64,000 nucleotides of DNA from assembly GCF_030733685.1 (NCBI RefSeq), contig NZ_JASHIM010000014.1:1-64000 (forward strand), in the 5' to 3' direction. A program made the translations under genes and the position numbers. The stretch is from Roseovarius sp. MMSF_3281 (GTDB lineage Bacteria > Pseudomonadota > Alphaproteobacteria > Rhodobacterales > Rhodobacteraceae). A model generated the notes under the pieces. It had not been told where the DNA came from and did no database searches. It saw nothing but the letters and a program-made list of their open reading frames with translations. Positions 23,240 to 31,990 of the stretch are shown in pieces (the stretch's first letter is position 1; each line of letters begins with the position of its first letter).

Positions 23240-23546
23240 AAACTTTTCCTTTTCAACTTGTCTGCCCCAAGGGCGACCGGGGGCATTGTCACCGTTCCGG
23301 AGGGCGTGTCCCAAGTGACGTCGCGGCTCCTTCAGCGAGGGTTAAAGGTAGCAGTCGGGCATGAAAAGACAAGGAATATCGCTCTCGAAAAGAGATACCT
23401 ACCCAAAGGCAGTACAATCTAGGCGGGCGACACAATCCTTTTGGATAGTAGCGCTGCAACCCCCGCCTGAAAATTGACAGCCCGGCAGTGTTTCGCCAAA
23501 CACCAAGCAAGATCAATGGATCACATATTTGCACCCGAGAGACAAC
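23240..23546. other. Intergenic control region between the XRE gene and the quinone oxidoreductase
   Basis: These 307 bp hold the divergent starts of the XRE regulator and the oxidoreductase. The half nearest 23450 is richer in A/T than its surroundings. A TTGACA at 23475 could be a -35 element for the oxidoreductase, but no good -10 was found at the right distance. No gene or repeat is recognised here. Confidence 0.5.
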
Positions 23547-24512
23547 ATGCGCGCGTATCACATCGAATCATCCGGGGCGGTCCCCAAGGTCGCGACCCTG
23601 CCCCGCCCAACCCCTGCACCTGGGGAAATTGCCTTGGAAATCGGGGCTTGCGGGCTTAACTTCGCCGACCTTCTGATGGTCAAGGGCGAGTATCAAGACA
23701 CGCCCGAGGCGCCCTTCACACTCGGCATGGAGGTGGCAGGTACTGTCACCGCTCTTGGCCCGGACACCCAAGGCCCCGCCCCCGGCACGCGCGTCGCCGT
23801 CTTCGGTGGCCAGGGCGGGCTGGCCGAACATGGGTGTTTTTCCGCCGATCGCGCCGTGGCCATACCCGATGAGATGTCATTCACCGATGCCGCCGCCTTC
23901 CAAATCGCCTATGGGACCAGTCACGTGGCGCTCGATCACCGCGCGCGCCTTCAACCGGGCGAAACCCTTCTGGTGCTGGGCGCGGCCGGGGGCGTTGGCC
24001 TGACAGCGGTGGAAATCGGCAAACTGATGGGGGCCACCGTGATCGCCTGCGCCCGTGGGCCCGAGAAACTGGAAGCCGCCAAACAGGCCGGGGCCGATCA
24101 TCTGATCGACGCCAAGACCGAAGATATCCGCACGGCCTGCAAGGATCTGGGCGGGCTGGACGTGGTCTATGACCCGGTGGGCGGTGACCAATTCAAGGCC
24201 GCCTTCCGCGCGTGCAACCCCGAGGCGCGGCTTTTGCCCATCGGCTTTGCGAGTGGCGACGTGCCGCAAATCCCGGCCAATCACCTTTTGGTCAAGAACC
24301 TTAGCGTGATGGGCCTTTACTGGGGCGGTTACCTGAAATTCCGTCCTGATGTGATCACCGAAAGCATGGAAACCCTGCTGCATTGGTACGGCCAAGGCCG
24401 CATCAAGCCGCATGTCAGCCACGTGTTGCCACTTGACCGTGCGGAGGAAGGCCTTGAATTGCTTCGCAGCCGTCGTTCGACCGGCAAGGTCGTGATCACG
24501 ATGGAAGGCTGA
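23547..24512 (+). CDS. NADPH:quinone oxidoreductase-type MDR enzyme
   Basis: The 321-residue protein is a zinc-independent medium-chain reductase. It has an N-terminal GroES-like catalytic domain (GACGLNFADLLMVKGEY), a Rossmann fold with GAAGGVGLTAVEIGK near residue 150 for NADPH, and a C-terminal GKVVITMEG end. Enzymes of this group reduce quinones or alpha,beta-unsaturated carbonyls. Zinc ligands of alcohol dehydrogenases are absent. The ATG at 23547 follows GAGAG; the upstream in-frame start at 23529 adds six unlikely residues. Its 3' end overlaps the convergent LysR gene by 17 bp. Confidence 0.9.
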   Translation: MRAYHIESSGAVPKVATLPRPTPAPGEIALEIGACGLNFADLLMVKGEYQDTPEAPFTLGMEVAGTVTALGPDTQGPAPGTRVAVFGGQGGLAEHGCFSADRAVAIPDEMSFTDAAAFQIAYGTSHVALDHRARLQPGETLLVLGAAGGVGLTAVEIGKLMGATVIACARGPEKLEAAKQAGADHLIDAKTEDIRTACKDLGGLDVVYDPVGGDQFKAAFRACNPEARLLPIGFASGDVPQIPANHLLVKNLSVMGLYWGGYLKFRPDVITESMETLLHWYGQGRIKPHVSHVLPLDRAEEGLELLRSRRSTGKVVITMEG

Positions 24513-25377
24513 CCACGTTCGACGCCCCCACCCCGCCGCCATATTCGTGGCGCAGCATCCGGGCCAAGGCCTCGGTCGGCGCATCGCGCCGCCCGGCCCC
24601 GTACATGTTGACCAGTTGCATCCCAAGATCGGGCAAGGCCCCGCCCGTGGCAATCGCCTCCTGGTGCGGCGGGATACTGTCTTCCAGCAGGGCGCCCACC
24701 GCCAAGTCGGCGCTGATCAAGGCCTCGACCGAACGGTCGTCTTCCGATTCCACCGCCATTTCCCAATCGATCCCCGCCTCGTCCAGGCGTCGCAACACGA
24801 TGGGCCGGAAAATGCAAACCGTGCAAAAGGCCAGCCGCAAAGGCCGCCGCTTCCACGCCAGACCATCACGCGCCCCTGTCCATCGCAGGGCCATTTCGGT
24901 CAGTGTCTCACCGCCGGGTTTCACATCCTGCTCGGTGGTCAGGATCAAATCCGTCTCGCCTTTGCGCAATGCCTCGTGCAACCGCATGGTGCTTGAGGAT
25001 TTCAGGTTCACCTTCATCCGTGGAAAGGCGGCATTGAAGGCCTTCAAGACCCGCGGGATCACCGGATAGAAAATATCATGCGGAACGCCCAAAACGATCT
25101 CGCCCTCGTATACCGTATCTGTCAGCCGGCCCATCGCCTCGTCATTCAACTCGATGATCCGCCGGGCGTAGCCCAAAAGCTGCTCCCCCGCGGCGGTCAG
25201 GCTGACGCGCCGGGCGCTACGGTCCAGCACTTCGATATCCAGCATCTCCTCCAGCCGCTTGATCTGCATCGACACCGCCGATTGCGTCAGATGAAGCGCG
25301 GCGGCGGCGCGCGTCACGCCGCCATGCTCGGCCACGGCCAAGAAAGAGCGCAGGGTCGTCATATCGAGATTTCGCAT
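24496..25377 (-). CDS. LysR-family regulator divergent from DUF1127 gene
   Basis: The 293-residue protein has the N-terminal HTH (TLRSFLAVAEHGGVTRAAAA, then LTQSAVSMQIKRLEEML) and a substrate-binding domain of about 200 residues. AGGG lies seven bases before the ATG. It is separated by 123 bp from the DUF1127 gene on the other strand. That gap holds an inverted repeat of LysR type (TTCATT-N5-AATGAA). The arrangement is conserved in many roseobacters as far as I recall, which suggests control of the DUF1127 gene and autoregulation. Confidence 0.9.
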   Translation of the reverse strand: MRNLDMTTLRSFLAVAEHGGVTRAAAALHLTQSAVSMQIKRLEEMLDIEVLDRSARRVSLTAAGEQLLGYARRIIELNDEAMGRLTDTVYEGEIVLGVPHDIFYPVIPRVLKAFNAAFPRMKVNLKSSSTMRLHEALRKGETDLILTTEQDVKPGGETLTEMALRWTGARDGLAWKRRPLRLAFCTVCIFRPIVLRRLDEAGIDWEMAVESEDDRSVEALISADLAVGALLEDSIPPHQEAIATGGALPDLGMQLVNMYGAGRRDAPTEALARMLRHEYGGGVGASNVVSLPS

Positions 25378-25411
25378 TGATCACCCTTTGTGATGTCACT
25401 CTAAACAAACA

Positions 25412-25428
25412 TTCATTTCACTAATGAA
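25412..25428. promoter_or_regulatory. Likely LysR operator between the LysR and DUF1127 genes
   Basis: A perfect inverted repeat, TTCATT (25412-25417), five bases, AATGAA (25423-25428), lies in the divergent gap. It fits the T-N11-A form of LysR sites (TTCAT-N7-ATGAA) and is placed 35 bp before the LysR start codon and about 70 bp before the DUF1127 start. Binding is inferred. Confidence 0.55.
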
Positions 25429-25500
25429 CCCCATTCTGGCAAACACATCAAGAAGAAAGATCAAAAACCGCGAACCATCACGTATCGAGAAGGATTGAAC

Positions 25501-25713
25501 ATGGCCTACATTCCCCATACCCAAGCCAACTGCGCCCCTCGGTTCCGTCGCCAACCCTTGGGGCTGCGCGCCTATGTCAACCTTTGGAAACAACGCCGCG
25601 CGCTGGCCCGCATGGAAGACTGGCAAAAGCGCGATCTGGGCCTATCCGAAACCCAGATCGAGGCCGAACGCCGCCGCGCCCCGTGGGATGCCCCCGCCAA
25701 TTGGCGCGATTAA
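25501..25713 (+). CDS. DUF1127 small basic protein
   Basis: The 70-residue arginine-rich protein carries the DUF1127 motif near its middle and end (LWKQRRALARMEDWQKRDLG, then LGLSETQIEAERRRAPWDA). DUF1127 proteins such as CcaF1 of Rhodobacter sphaeroides bind RNA and influence RNA turnover, and others affect phosphate and carbon physiology in Agrobacterium. The ATG at 25501 is preceded by AGAAGGATTGA. Its likely regulator is the divergent LysR protein. The C-terminal half is the conserved part; the N-terminal 25 residues are variable. Confidence 0.88.
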   Translation: MAYIPHTQANCAPRFRRQPLGLRAYVNLWKQRRALARMEDWQKRDLGLSETQIEAERRRAPWDAPANWRD

Positions 25714-25817
25714 GGCGAAATCGCCTTCGGAAAGCCTTGAAAAGCGTCAAAGCCTCACCGATATTGTCAGACAAAGCCCCTTGATGGGCTTGCCAGTTCA
25801 ACATTTCGGAGGCTTTG

Positions 25818-26594
25818 ATGGCTGAATTTGATACAATCCGGACGGGCGCAGGCGTCCGCACCGCCCAGATTGACGCGGGTCTGCGCGCCCATATGAACAA
25901 GGTCTACGGCACCATGTCCGTGGGTATGCTCATCACCGCCTTGGCGGCATGGGCAATCGCCGGCCTTGCAACGACGACTGACCCGTCTTCGGCCGTGGCG
26001 CAACTGCCCAATGGCACCATGCTCAACAGCCTTGGTAGCGCGATCTACATGTCGCCGCTGCGTTGGGTCATCATGTTGGCCCCGCTGGCCTTCATCTTCC
26101 TTGGTTGGGGCGCGTTGATGCGCAAGGGGTCGGCAGCCACCGTGCAGCTTGGCTTTTTCGCCTTCGCCGCGCTGATCGGTCTGTCGCTCAGCTCGATCTT
26201 CCTGGTGTTCACCGCCTATTCGATCACCCAGACCTTCCTCGTGACGGCGATTGCCTTCGCGGGCCTGTCGCTCTGGGGCTACACCACCAAGAAAGACATT
26301 TCCGCCTGGGGCAGTTTCCTGATCATGGGCGTGATCGGCCTGATCGTGGCGATGATCGTCAACTGGTTCCTGCAATCACCGGCGATGATGTTTGCCATTT
26401 CGGCCATCGGCCTGCTGATCTTCGCGGGCCTCACGGCCTTCTACACGCAGGACATCAAGAACACCTACGTGGCCCATGCCGCGCATGGTGATCAGGAATG
26501 GCTGGACAAGGCCGCCTATGACGGCGCGCTGAGCCTCTACATCTCTTTCCTGAACATGTTCCAGTTCCTGCTGATGTTCATGGGACAAGAATAG
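25818..26594 (+). CDS. Bax inhibitor-1/YccA-family membrane protein
   Basis: The 258-residue integral membrane protein has about seven hydrophobic helices and the family end AYDGALSLYISFLNMFQFLL, where aspartates form the pH-sensitive gate of BI-1 channels (BsYetJ). Bacterial members leak Ca2+ or bind membrane proteases such as FtsH; the role here is unproven. GGAGG lies five bases before the ATG at 25818; the in-frame TTG at 25815 is less likely. It is transcribed alone and ends in a strong terminator. Confidence 0.92.
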   Translation: MAEFDTIRTGAGVRTAQIDAGLRAHMNKVYGTMSVGMLITALAAWAIAGLATTTDPSSAVAQLPNGTMLNSLGSAIYMSPLRWVIMLAPLAFIFLGWGALMRKGSAATVQLGFFAFAALIGLSLSSIFLVFTAYSITQTFLVTAIAFAGLSLWGYTTKKDISAWGSFLIMGVIGLIVAMIVNWFLQSPAMMFAISAIGLLIFAGLTAFYTQDIKNTYVAHAAHGDQEWLDKAAYDGALSLYISFLNMFQFLLMFMGQE

Positions 26595-26617
26595 ATCGGG
26601 GGTTTCCCCAAGACCCC

Positions 26618-26652
26618 AAGGGTCGGCTCAATCGAGCCGACCCTTTTCTTTT
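26618..26652 (+). terminator. Strong Rho-independent terminator after the BI-1 gene
   Basis: A perfect 12-bp stem AAGGGTCGGCTC / GAGCCGACCCTT with an AATC loop (26618-26645) is followed by TTCTTTT. It lies 24 bp after the stop of the BI-1 gene. Confidence 0.93.
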
Positions 26653-26673
26653 GCGCAGGGCGCCACGGCCAAA

Positions 26674-26716
26674 CCGATTTCTTGAAAAGAAATCGGGCCG
26701 TAATCTTTTCAAGATT
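26674..26716. repeat. Family-3 twin hairpin repeat (copy 1)
   Basis: Two adjacent hairpins occur: CCGATTTCTT-gaa-AAGAAATCGG (26674-26696) and AATCTT-ttc-AAGATT (26702-26716). A similar twin built on GAAATCTT and CCGATGTCTT lies at 46471-46516. It follows the BI-1 terminator and precedes the GNAT gene. Confidence 0.65.
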
Positions 26717-26834
26717 TCGTGCCCGCCCCTGCGCGATTTGATGCCGTGCCCCCGGCCTTTCAGTGGACATTCCAACCTGCCGCCTGCATGGTCGCGCCCA
26801 AGATGACACCCCCGAAGGAAAGGCCCTTCTGCCT

Positions 26835-27281
26835 GTGACTCAACTCACCCTCGCCAAACCGGACGATCTTGACCGGCTCACCCGGCTTGTAACCGATTTT
26901 CATGCCGAACAAGGCATCACCCAAGACGAGGCCACCCGCAGCGCGGCCCTTGCCCCGTTGCTCGATGGCTGCCCGCATGGCGCGGCCTATCTCATCGGCC
27001 CGGGGCGTGCGCCCATCGGCTATATCATTGTCTGCTTCGGCTGGTCGGTCGAATTCGGCGGCATGGATGGTTTCGTGGACGAGCTTTACATCCGCCCCGC
27101 CGTACGCGGGCGCGGCATCGGCTCCGAAGTGTTGATGAGCCTGCCCAAGGCCCTTGCCGGCGCAGGCCTCAAGGCCCTGCACCTCGAAGTCAAAACCGAT
27201 GACGAGCGCGCGCAACGCTTCTACCGCAAGCTGCGCTTCCAACCGCGCGAGGGCTACAGCCTGATGACCCGGGTCGTATAG
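26835..27281 (+). CDS. GNAT-family N-acetyltransferase
   Basis: The protein of about 148 residues has the GNAT fold. An N-terminal TLAKPDDLDRLTRLV strand-helix comes first, FVDELYIRPAVRGRGIGSEVL carries the acetyl-CoA loop R-G-R-G-I-G, and RAQRFYRKLRFQPREGYSLM forms the C-terminal part. The substrate is unknown. The domain starts directly after GTG 26835, which I chose. A GTG at 26763 gives 24 extra residues without family likeness. AAGGAAAGG lies 12 bases upstream of 26835, somewhat far. SelO follows 31 bp downstream. Confidence 0.82.
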   Translation: MTQLTLAKPDDLDRLTRLVTDFHAEQGITQDEATRSAALAPLLDGCPHGAAYLIGPGRAPIGYIIVCFGWSVEFGGMDGFVDELYIRPAVRGRGIGSEVLMSLPKALAGAGLKALHLEVKTDDERAQRFYRKLRFQPREGYSLMTRVV

Positions 27282-27312
27282 AAATCCGTGACAAAATGCT
27301 TACCTTTGTTCC

Positions 27313-28734
27313 ATGACCCTGCACATCCCCTTTGATAACAGCTATGCCCGCCTGCCCGCAGGTTTTTACACCCGCCTGACCCCGGTGCCGGTGAAATCGC
27401 CGCGATTGGTGGCTTTCAACGACGGGCTGGCCGAAAGCCTTGGCCTCACCCCCGGCGCGCCTGAGGATATGGCCAAGGCCTTCTCCGGCAACCTGCCCCC
27501 CGATGGGGCCGAGCCCTTGTCACAGGTATATGCCGGGCACCAGTTCGGCGGGTTTTCCCCGCAACTGGGCGATGGCCGCGCCAACCTTCTGGGCGAGGTG
27601 GTCACCCCCGAAGGTCAACGGTTCGACGTGCAGCTTAAAGGCTCCGGCCCCACGCCCTATTCGCGCATGGGCGACGGGCGCGCATGGCTTGGCCCGGTGT
27701 TGCGCGAATACGTGGTCTCGGAAGCGATGCACGCCCTGGGCATCCCCACCAGCCGCGCGCTCGCCGCCGTCACCACCGGCGAACCCGTCTACCGCGACAC
27801 CGGCGCCCTGCCGGGCGCGATCCTGACACGCGTGGCTTCGTCCCATATCCGGGTCGGCACCTTTCAATATTTCGCCGCCCGCCGCGATCTGAAATCCCTG
27901 CAAAACCTTTTTGACTACACCGTCGCCCGCCACGCGCCCGAGGCCAAAACGCCCACCGATTTGCTGTCGCATGTCATCGACCGGCAAGCCCGGCTTATCG
28001 CTGGGTGGATGGGTGTGGGCTTTATCCATGGGGTGATGAACACCGATAACACCACGCTGTCGGGCGAAACCATCGACTATGGGCCATGCGCCTTCATGGA
28101 TACCTTTCACCCCGATACGGTCTATTCCTCGATCGACCGGCAGGGGCGCTATGCCTATTCCAACCAGCCCAACGTGATCGTCTGGAACATGGCGCAACTG
28201 GCCACGTCGCTTGTCCCGCTCATGCCCGATCAGGACGCTGCGATCGAAGAGTTCACCACTCTCGTCCACGCCATGCCACAGGCCATCCACGCCCATTGGC
28301 TTAACGTTCTGGGCCGCAAGATCGGGCTTGAGGCCGCGACGGCGGAAGACGAAGCGCTTATTACCGGGCTTCTGGCGCGCATGGCCGAGGGTCAGGCCGA
28401 TTTCACCAATACCTTCCGCGCATTGGCAACAGGGGGCGCGCGGGATCAATTCACCGATCCCACGGCCTTCGACACATGGGAGGAAGAGTGGAAAAAACGC
28501 CTTGAGGCCGAGGACGACCCAACCACCCTCATGCGCCGCGCCAACCCTGCGGTGATCCCCCGCAACCACCGGGTGGAACAAATGATCGAAGCCGCCGTCG
28601 CCGGGGATTACGCGCCGTTCGACCGCCTGCTACAGGTGCTCGCCACGCCCTACGACGACCACGACGAGGCGGATGATCTGAAACGTCCGCCCGAACCGTC
28701 CGAGGTGGTTCAGGCCACCTTCTGCGGCACGTGA
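27313..28734 (+). CDS. selO: SelO/YdiU protein adenylyltransferase (pseudokinase fold)
   Basis: SelO transfers AMP to Ser, Thr or Tyr of target proteins (AMPylation) and is linked to redox homeostasis. The 473-residue protein shows the family pattern: [38 protein letters not shown] with the lysine, [20 protein letters not shown], and [20 protein letters not shown] for metal and nucleotide. It ends FCGT, so a cysteine stands third from the end, the place of selenocysteine in vertebrate SelO and of Cys in E. coli YdiU. It may be co-transcribed with the upstream GNAT gene and abuts the convergent YjdF-like gene with no spacer. Confidence 0.95.
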   Translation: MTLHIPFDNSYARLPAGFYTRLTPVPVKSPRLVAFNDGLAESLGLTPGAPEDMAKAFSGNLPPDGAEPLSQVYAGHQFGGFSPQLGDGRANLLGEVVTPEGQRFDVQLKGSGPTPYSRMGDGRAWLGPVLREYVVSEAMHALGIPTSRALAAVTTGEPVYRDTGALPGAILTRVASSHIRVGTFQYFAARRDLKSLQNLFDYTVARHAPEAKTPTDLLSHVIDRQARLIAGWMGVGFIHGVMNTDNTTLSGETIDYGPCAFMDTFHPDTVYSSIDRQGRYAYSNQPNVIVWNMAQLATSLVPLMPDQDAAIEEFTTLVHAMPQAIHAHWLNVLGRKIGLEAATAEDEALITGLLARMAEGQADFTNTFRALATGGARDQFTDPTAFDTWEEEWKKRLEAEDDPTTLMRRANPAVIPRNHRVEQMIEAAVAGDYAPFDRLLQVLATPYDDHDEADDLKRPPEPSEVVQATFCGT

Positions 28735-29370
28735 TCATTTCTTCCAGCGTTTGAAAAACCTTGGGTTGCGGCGCACGAATTCATCAATGACCGAGGCCAA
28801 ACCGCCCTTCGCTTGCCACTTCAGATACGCATAGCCCGCCGCGGCACCGATCACCGCGCCCACCATGTCGACGATCAAATCGCCCATGGTGTCCACCAAT
28901 CCCGATTTCTGCATGTTCAACCCGAACAGCTGATCCATGGAGAATTCGAAAATCTCCCAGATGGTGCCGATGAACACGGCAAAGCAAAACCCGAAAAAGG
29001 CCACCGCCACATGCGGCGCGGCAAAGCGATCGCCTTGGAACATCATGAACACCAAGACGAACCCGATAAGCCCGAACCCGATGGCCGACCCGCCATGCAT
29101 CGCCACGTCCCACCACCAGAAGCGCTCGTAAAAATCAAAGACTTCGCCCAGAAAAAGCGTGCCCCCCACGAACATCACAAGGGCTGCGATGAAACTGGGC
29201 GGCACGGTGATCTCTGCCCATTTCGCCACGAACACCGGGGCCAAAGACAGCGCCAATGTCACCACCGCGACAAAGGCCAGTTCCAATCGCCAACTCACCA
29301 AGGCCCAGGCGACCACCGTCGCCAAGGCGGCCCAGATGATCCGCGCAACCCACGTCTGATCCGAAAACAT
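28735..29370 (-). CDS. YjdF-like multipass membrane protein (DUF2238)
   Basis: The 211-residue protein has five to six hydrophobic segments and the family pattern YERFWWWDVAMHGGSAIGFGL with GTIWEIFEFSMDQLFG and VDTMGDLIVDMVGA. Charged residues (Asp, His, Glu) embedded in these segments are conserved in this group. Function is unknown. I chose ATG 29370 with GGAAGGGG about ten bases before it; the longer frame would overlap the divergent EEP start. Its stop directly adjoins the selO stop. Confidence 0.8.
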   Translation of the reverse strand: MFSDQTWVARIIWAALATVVAWALVSWRLELAFVAVVTLALSLAPVFVAKWAEITVPPSFIAALVMFVGGTLFLGEVFDFYERFWWWDVAMHGGSAIGFGLIGFVLVFMMFQGDRFAAPHVAVAFFGFCFAVFIGTIWEIFEFSMDQLFGLNMQKSGLVDTMGDLIVDMVGAVIGAAAGYAYLKWQAKGGLASVIDEFVRRNPRFFKRWKK

Positions 29371-29408
29371 CGGGTGACACCCCTTCCATTTGGGTCTTTT
29401 ATAGCCCC

Positions 29409-30110
29409 ATGTTGACCGTAACACCGCTCAGGATTGCAACCTATAACCTGCAAAAATGCGTCGGGCTTGACCTGCGCCGCAGGCCCGGCCGCAGTTTGGC
29501 GGTGATCAATGCCCTAAAAGCACAGGTCGTCGTTCTGCAAGAGGTGGACAAGCGCCTGCCGCCCCGGCCCGCTGCCCTGCCCCACGACATGGTCGAGGAC
29601 GACGGCTGGCATATCCTGCCCTTCGGCGCGCCCGGCGGCTCGCTTGGATGGCACGGAAACGCGATGCTCGTCCGCGATGCCGTGCAGGTCATCGAAACCG
29701 CCCATATCAACCTTCCCGGGCTGGAACCGCGCGGCGCGATCCGCGCCGAGCTTGCCACCCCCCTTGGCCCGCTGCGCGTCATCGGCATGCACCTCGGCCT
29801 GGTGCAACGTTACCGGCTGTTGCAACTCGGGGCGATCAACCGGGCGCTTGCCGTCCTGCCACTGCGACCCACCGTTTTTGCCGGGGATTTCAACGACTGG
29901 GGAAACGGCATGGCCCTCGATGCTGCCGTGAAACAGGTGCGGTTCATCCCGGCCCGCGCCTCCTTTCCCGCGCCGCGCCCCGTGGCCCCGCTTGATCGAA
30001 TCGCGCTCAGCCCCGATTTGCAGGCCGTGGAAAGCGGCGTGCATGATACCCGACCGGCGCGCATCGCGTCCGACCACCTGCCCGTTTGGGCCGACCTGAC
30101 CGTGAAGTGA
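29409..30110 (+). CDS. Endonuclease/exonuclease/phosphatase-family protein
   Basis: The 233-residue protein has the EEP fold seen in exonuclease III, sphingomyelinases and phosphatases. RIATYNLQKCVG is at the start, VVLQEVDKR holds the metal Glu, VIGMHLG the first histidine, GDFNDWG the acidic pair and IASDHLPVWADL the final Asp-His. No DNA-binding insert is visible, so a phosphodiesterase or phospholipid substrate is as likely as DNA. No good ribosome site precedes the ATG, which suggests weak or leaderless translation. PhzF follows at 6 bp, so they form an operon. Confidence 0.87.
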   Translation: MLTVTPLRIATYNLQKCVGLDLRRRPGRSLAVINALKAQVVVLQEVDKRLPPRPAALPHDMVEDDGWHILPFGAPGGSLGWHGNAMLVRDAVQVIETAHINLPGLEPRGAIRAELATPLGPLRVIGMHLGLVQRYRLLQLGAINRALAVLPLRPTVFAGDFNDWGNGMALDAAVKQVRFIPARASFPAPRPVAPLDRIALSPDLQAVESGVHDTRPARIASDHLPVWADLTVK

Positions 30111-30116
30111 GACCCC

Positions 30117-30956
30117 ATGCACCATTATTTTGTCTATGACGTTTTCACCGAAACCCGCTTTGGCGGCAATCAACTGGCGATCTTCCCCAAGGCCGAAAGC
30201 ATTCCCGAAGGCGAGCTGCAGGGCATCGCGGCAGAATTCAACTTCTCCGAAGTCACCTTCGTCTACCCACCCGAAACCCCGGGCCACACAGCCCGGGTGC
30301 GTATCTTCACACCCACCATGGAAATCCCCTTCGCGGGTCATCCCACCATCGGCACCGCCAAGGCGCTGGCCGATCTGGGCCACGGCCCCGACATGGTGCT
30401 GGAACTGGGCATCGGCGCGCTGCCCTGCACCGCTGGCCCGCAAGGCGCGCGTTTCACCACAAGCGCCCCGCTTGAGCGTCTGGCCACGCCCGACCCGGCA
30501 TTGGTCGCGCGTGCGCTTGGCCTGTCCCCGGACCAGATTGACCAAAGCAACCATGCCCCGACCCTCGCCTCCGTCGGGCTGCCCTTCACCCTGACCGCGC
30601 TGAAAACCCGCGCCGACCTGGTCGCCTGTCAGCCGGATCTCGCCGCGTTCCGCGACGGGGCCAAGGCCCACCCACAAGGCCTCGACTTCGCGCAATTCGC
30701 CTATGTCCGCGAGGGCGATACCTGCCATGCCCGCATGTTTGCCCCGCTCGACAATATCCCCGAAGACCCCGCCACCGGAAGCGCCTGCGCCGCCCTTGCC
30801 GCGTTCCTGTGCGATCTCGAAGGCGCGCCGCTGTCCCTGACCGTCCATCAAGGCGAGGACATGGGCCGGCCCAGCCTTATTCGCCTCACAACCGACGGAA
30901 CCTCCGTCACCGTGGCAGGGCAAGCCCTGCGGATCATGGAAGGCTCGGTCCTGTAA
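30117..30956 (+). CDS. PhzF-family isomerase/epimerase-like protein
   Basis: The 279-residue protein has two similar halves of the diaminopimelate-epimerase fold. The catalytic Glu45 lies in AAEFNFSEVTF, as in PhzF. GHPTIGTAKAL and DPATGSACAALAAFL form the two helix-start loops. PhzF isomerises dihydro-hydroxyanthranilate in phenazine synthesis, but most homologues lie outside phenazine clusters and have unknown substrates; no other phz gene is here. It lies six bases after the EEP gene. Confidence 0.9.
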   Translation: MHHYFVYDVFTETRFGGNQLAIFPKAESIPEGELQGIAAEFNFSEVTFVYPPETPGHTARVRIFTPTMEIPFAGHPTIGTAKALADLGHGPDMVLELGIGALPCTAGPQGARFTTSAPLERLATPDPALVARALGLSPDQIDQSNHAPTLASVGLPFTLTALKTRADLVACQPDLAAFRDGAKAHPQGLDFAQFAYVREGDTCHARMFAPLDNIPEDPATGSACAALAAFLCDLEGAPLSLTVHQGEDMGRPSLIRLTTDGTSVTVAGQALRIMEGSVL

Positions 30957-31030
30957 ATCATCACCCCCTGACCAACCGCCAAAAGCCAAAGGATATGGGG
31001 TCGCCCCGCGATCCGCGTTAAAAGGGTTCC

Positions 31031-31990
31031 ATGCAGACCATAACCATTCTCGATATTGCCCCGGATGGCTCCGTTCAGCCCGCCGCGCTTGAAAGCCCGC
31101 TGCCCACCTCGGGCTACAGGTGGATTGACAGCGGTCCGGACAATCCCGACGTCACCGCCTGGTGCGGCCAGAACCTCGACCCGGTTGCAACCGAGGCACT
31201 GCTCGCGCCCGAAACACGGCCCCGCGCCATGGCCATCGGACAAGGCACATTGATCCTCATGCGCGGCGTCAACCTCAACCCCGAAGAACATGTCGACGAC
31301 ATGATCTCGGTCCGGTGCTGGATGGCCAGGGGCCTGATCATAAGCCTGCGTCACAGGACATCCTATACCCTGCGGGACATCCACGCGAAGGTCGATAACG
31401 GCAAGGCCCCCGAGGGGCCGCTCGCCTTCACTTGCCAATTAGCCGAGGGTCTGATCGACCGGATCGAAAGCGTCAGCATCGCGCTTGAGGACAGCGTGGA
31501 TGATCTGGAGGCCGCAATCTTCGAGGAACACACGACAACCCGAAGCGAACACACCCGGCTGGCCGGGCTCAGGCGCCGCGCCATCCGGCTTCGTCGCTAC
31601 ATGGGGCCGATGGCCACCGCCCTGCACGATCTGGGGCGCCTGCTTCCCGATACGGGCGAGGACAAGGAGGCCGCCAAGGCCCGGCTTCACGAGACAGCAA
31701 ACCGCGCCACCCGCTCGGTCGAAGAACAGGACGCCGCCCGGGACCGGCTAACGGCGCTTGCCGATCACATCGACATGCAACAAGCCGCGCGCCAACAGAA
31801 CAATGGCTACATCCTGTCGCTGGTGGCCGCGATCTTCCTGCCCTTGGGATTCATCACCGGGCTGTTCGGCGTGAACGTGGCGGGCATGCCCGGAACCCAG
31901 AACGACCATGCGTTCTGGATTCTGACCTGCGGGTCATTGGCAATATCGCTTGCGCTGGTGATTTTCCTCTACTGGAAACGCTGGTTCTAG
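31031..31990 (+). CDS. zntB: ZntB-like zinc transporter of the CorA family
   Basis: The 319-residue protein has a large soluble N-terminal funnel domain with a long helical part (about 140-255). Two C-terminal membrane helices follow. The loop motif after the first helix is GVN (LFGVNVAGMPG) in place of the GMN of CorA, as in ZntB, which moves Zn2+. AAAGGG precedes the ATG. The stop overlaps that of the convergent RNA helicase. It stands apart from the Mur-CDF metal unit 1.6 kb away. Confidence 0.9.
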   Translation: MQTITILDIAPDGSVQPAALESPLPTSGYRWIDSGPDNPDVTAWCGQNLDPVATEALLAPETRPRAMAIGQGTLILMRGVNLNPEEHVDDMISVRCWMARGLIISLRHRTSYTLRDIHAKVDNGKAPEGPLAFTCQLAEGLIDRIESVSIALEDSVDDLEAAIFEEHTTTRSEHTRLAGLRRRAIRLRRYMGPMATALHDLGRLLPDTGEDKEAAKARLHETANRATRSVEEQDAARDRLTALADHIDMQQAARQQNNGYILSLVAAIFLPLGFITGLFGVNVAGMPGTQNDHAFWILTCGSLAISLALVIFLYWKRWF

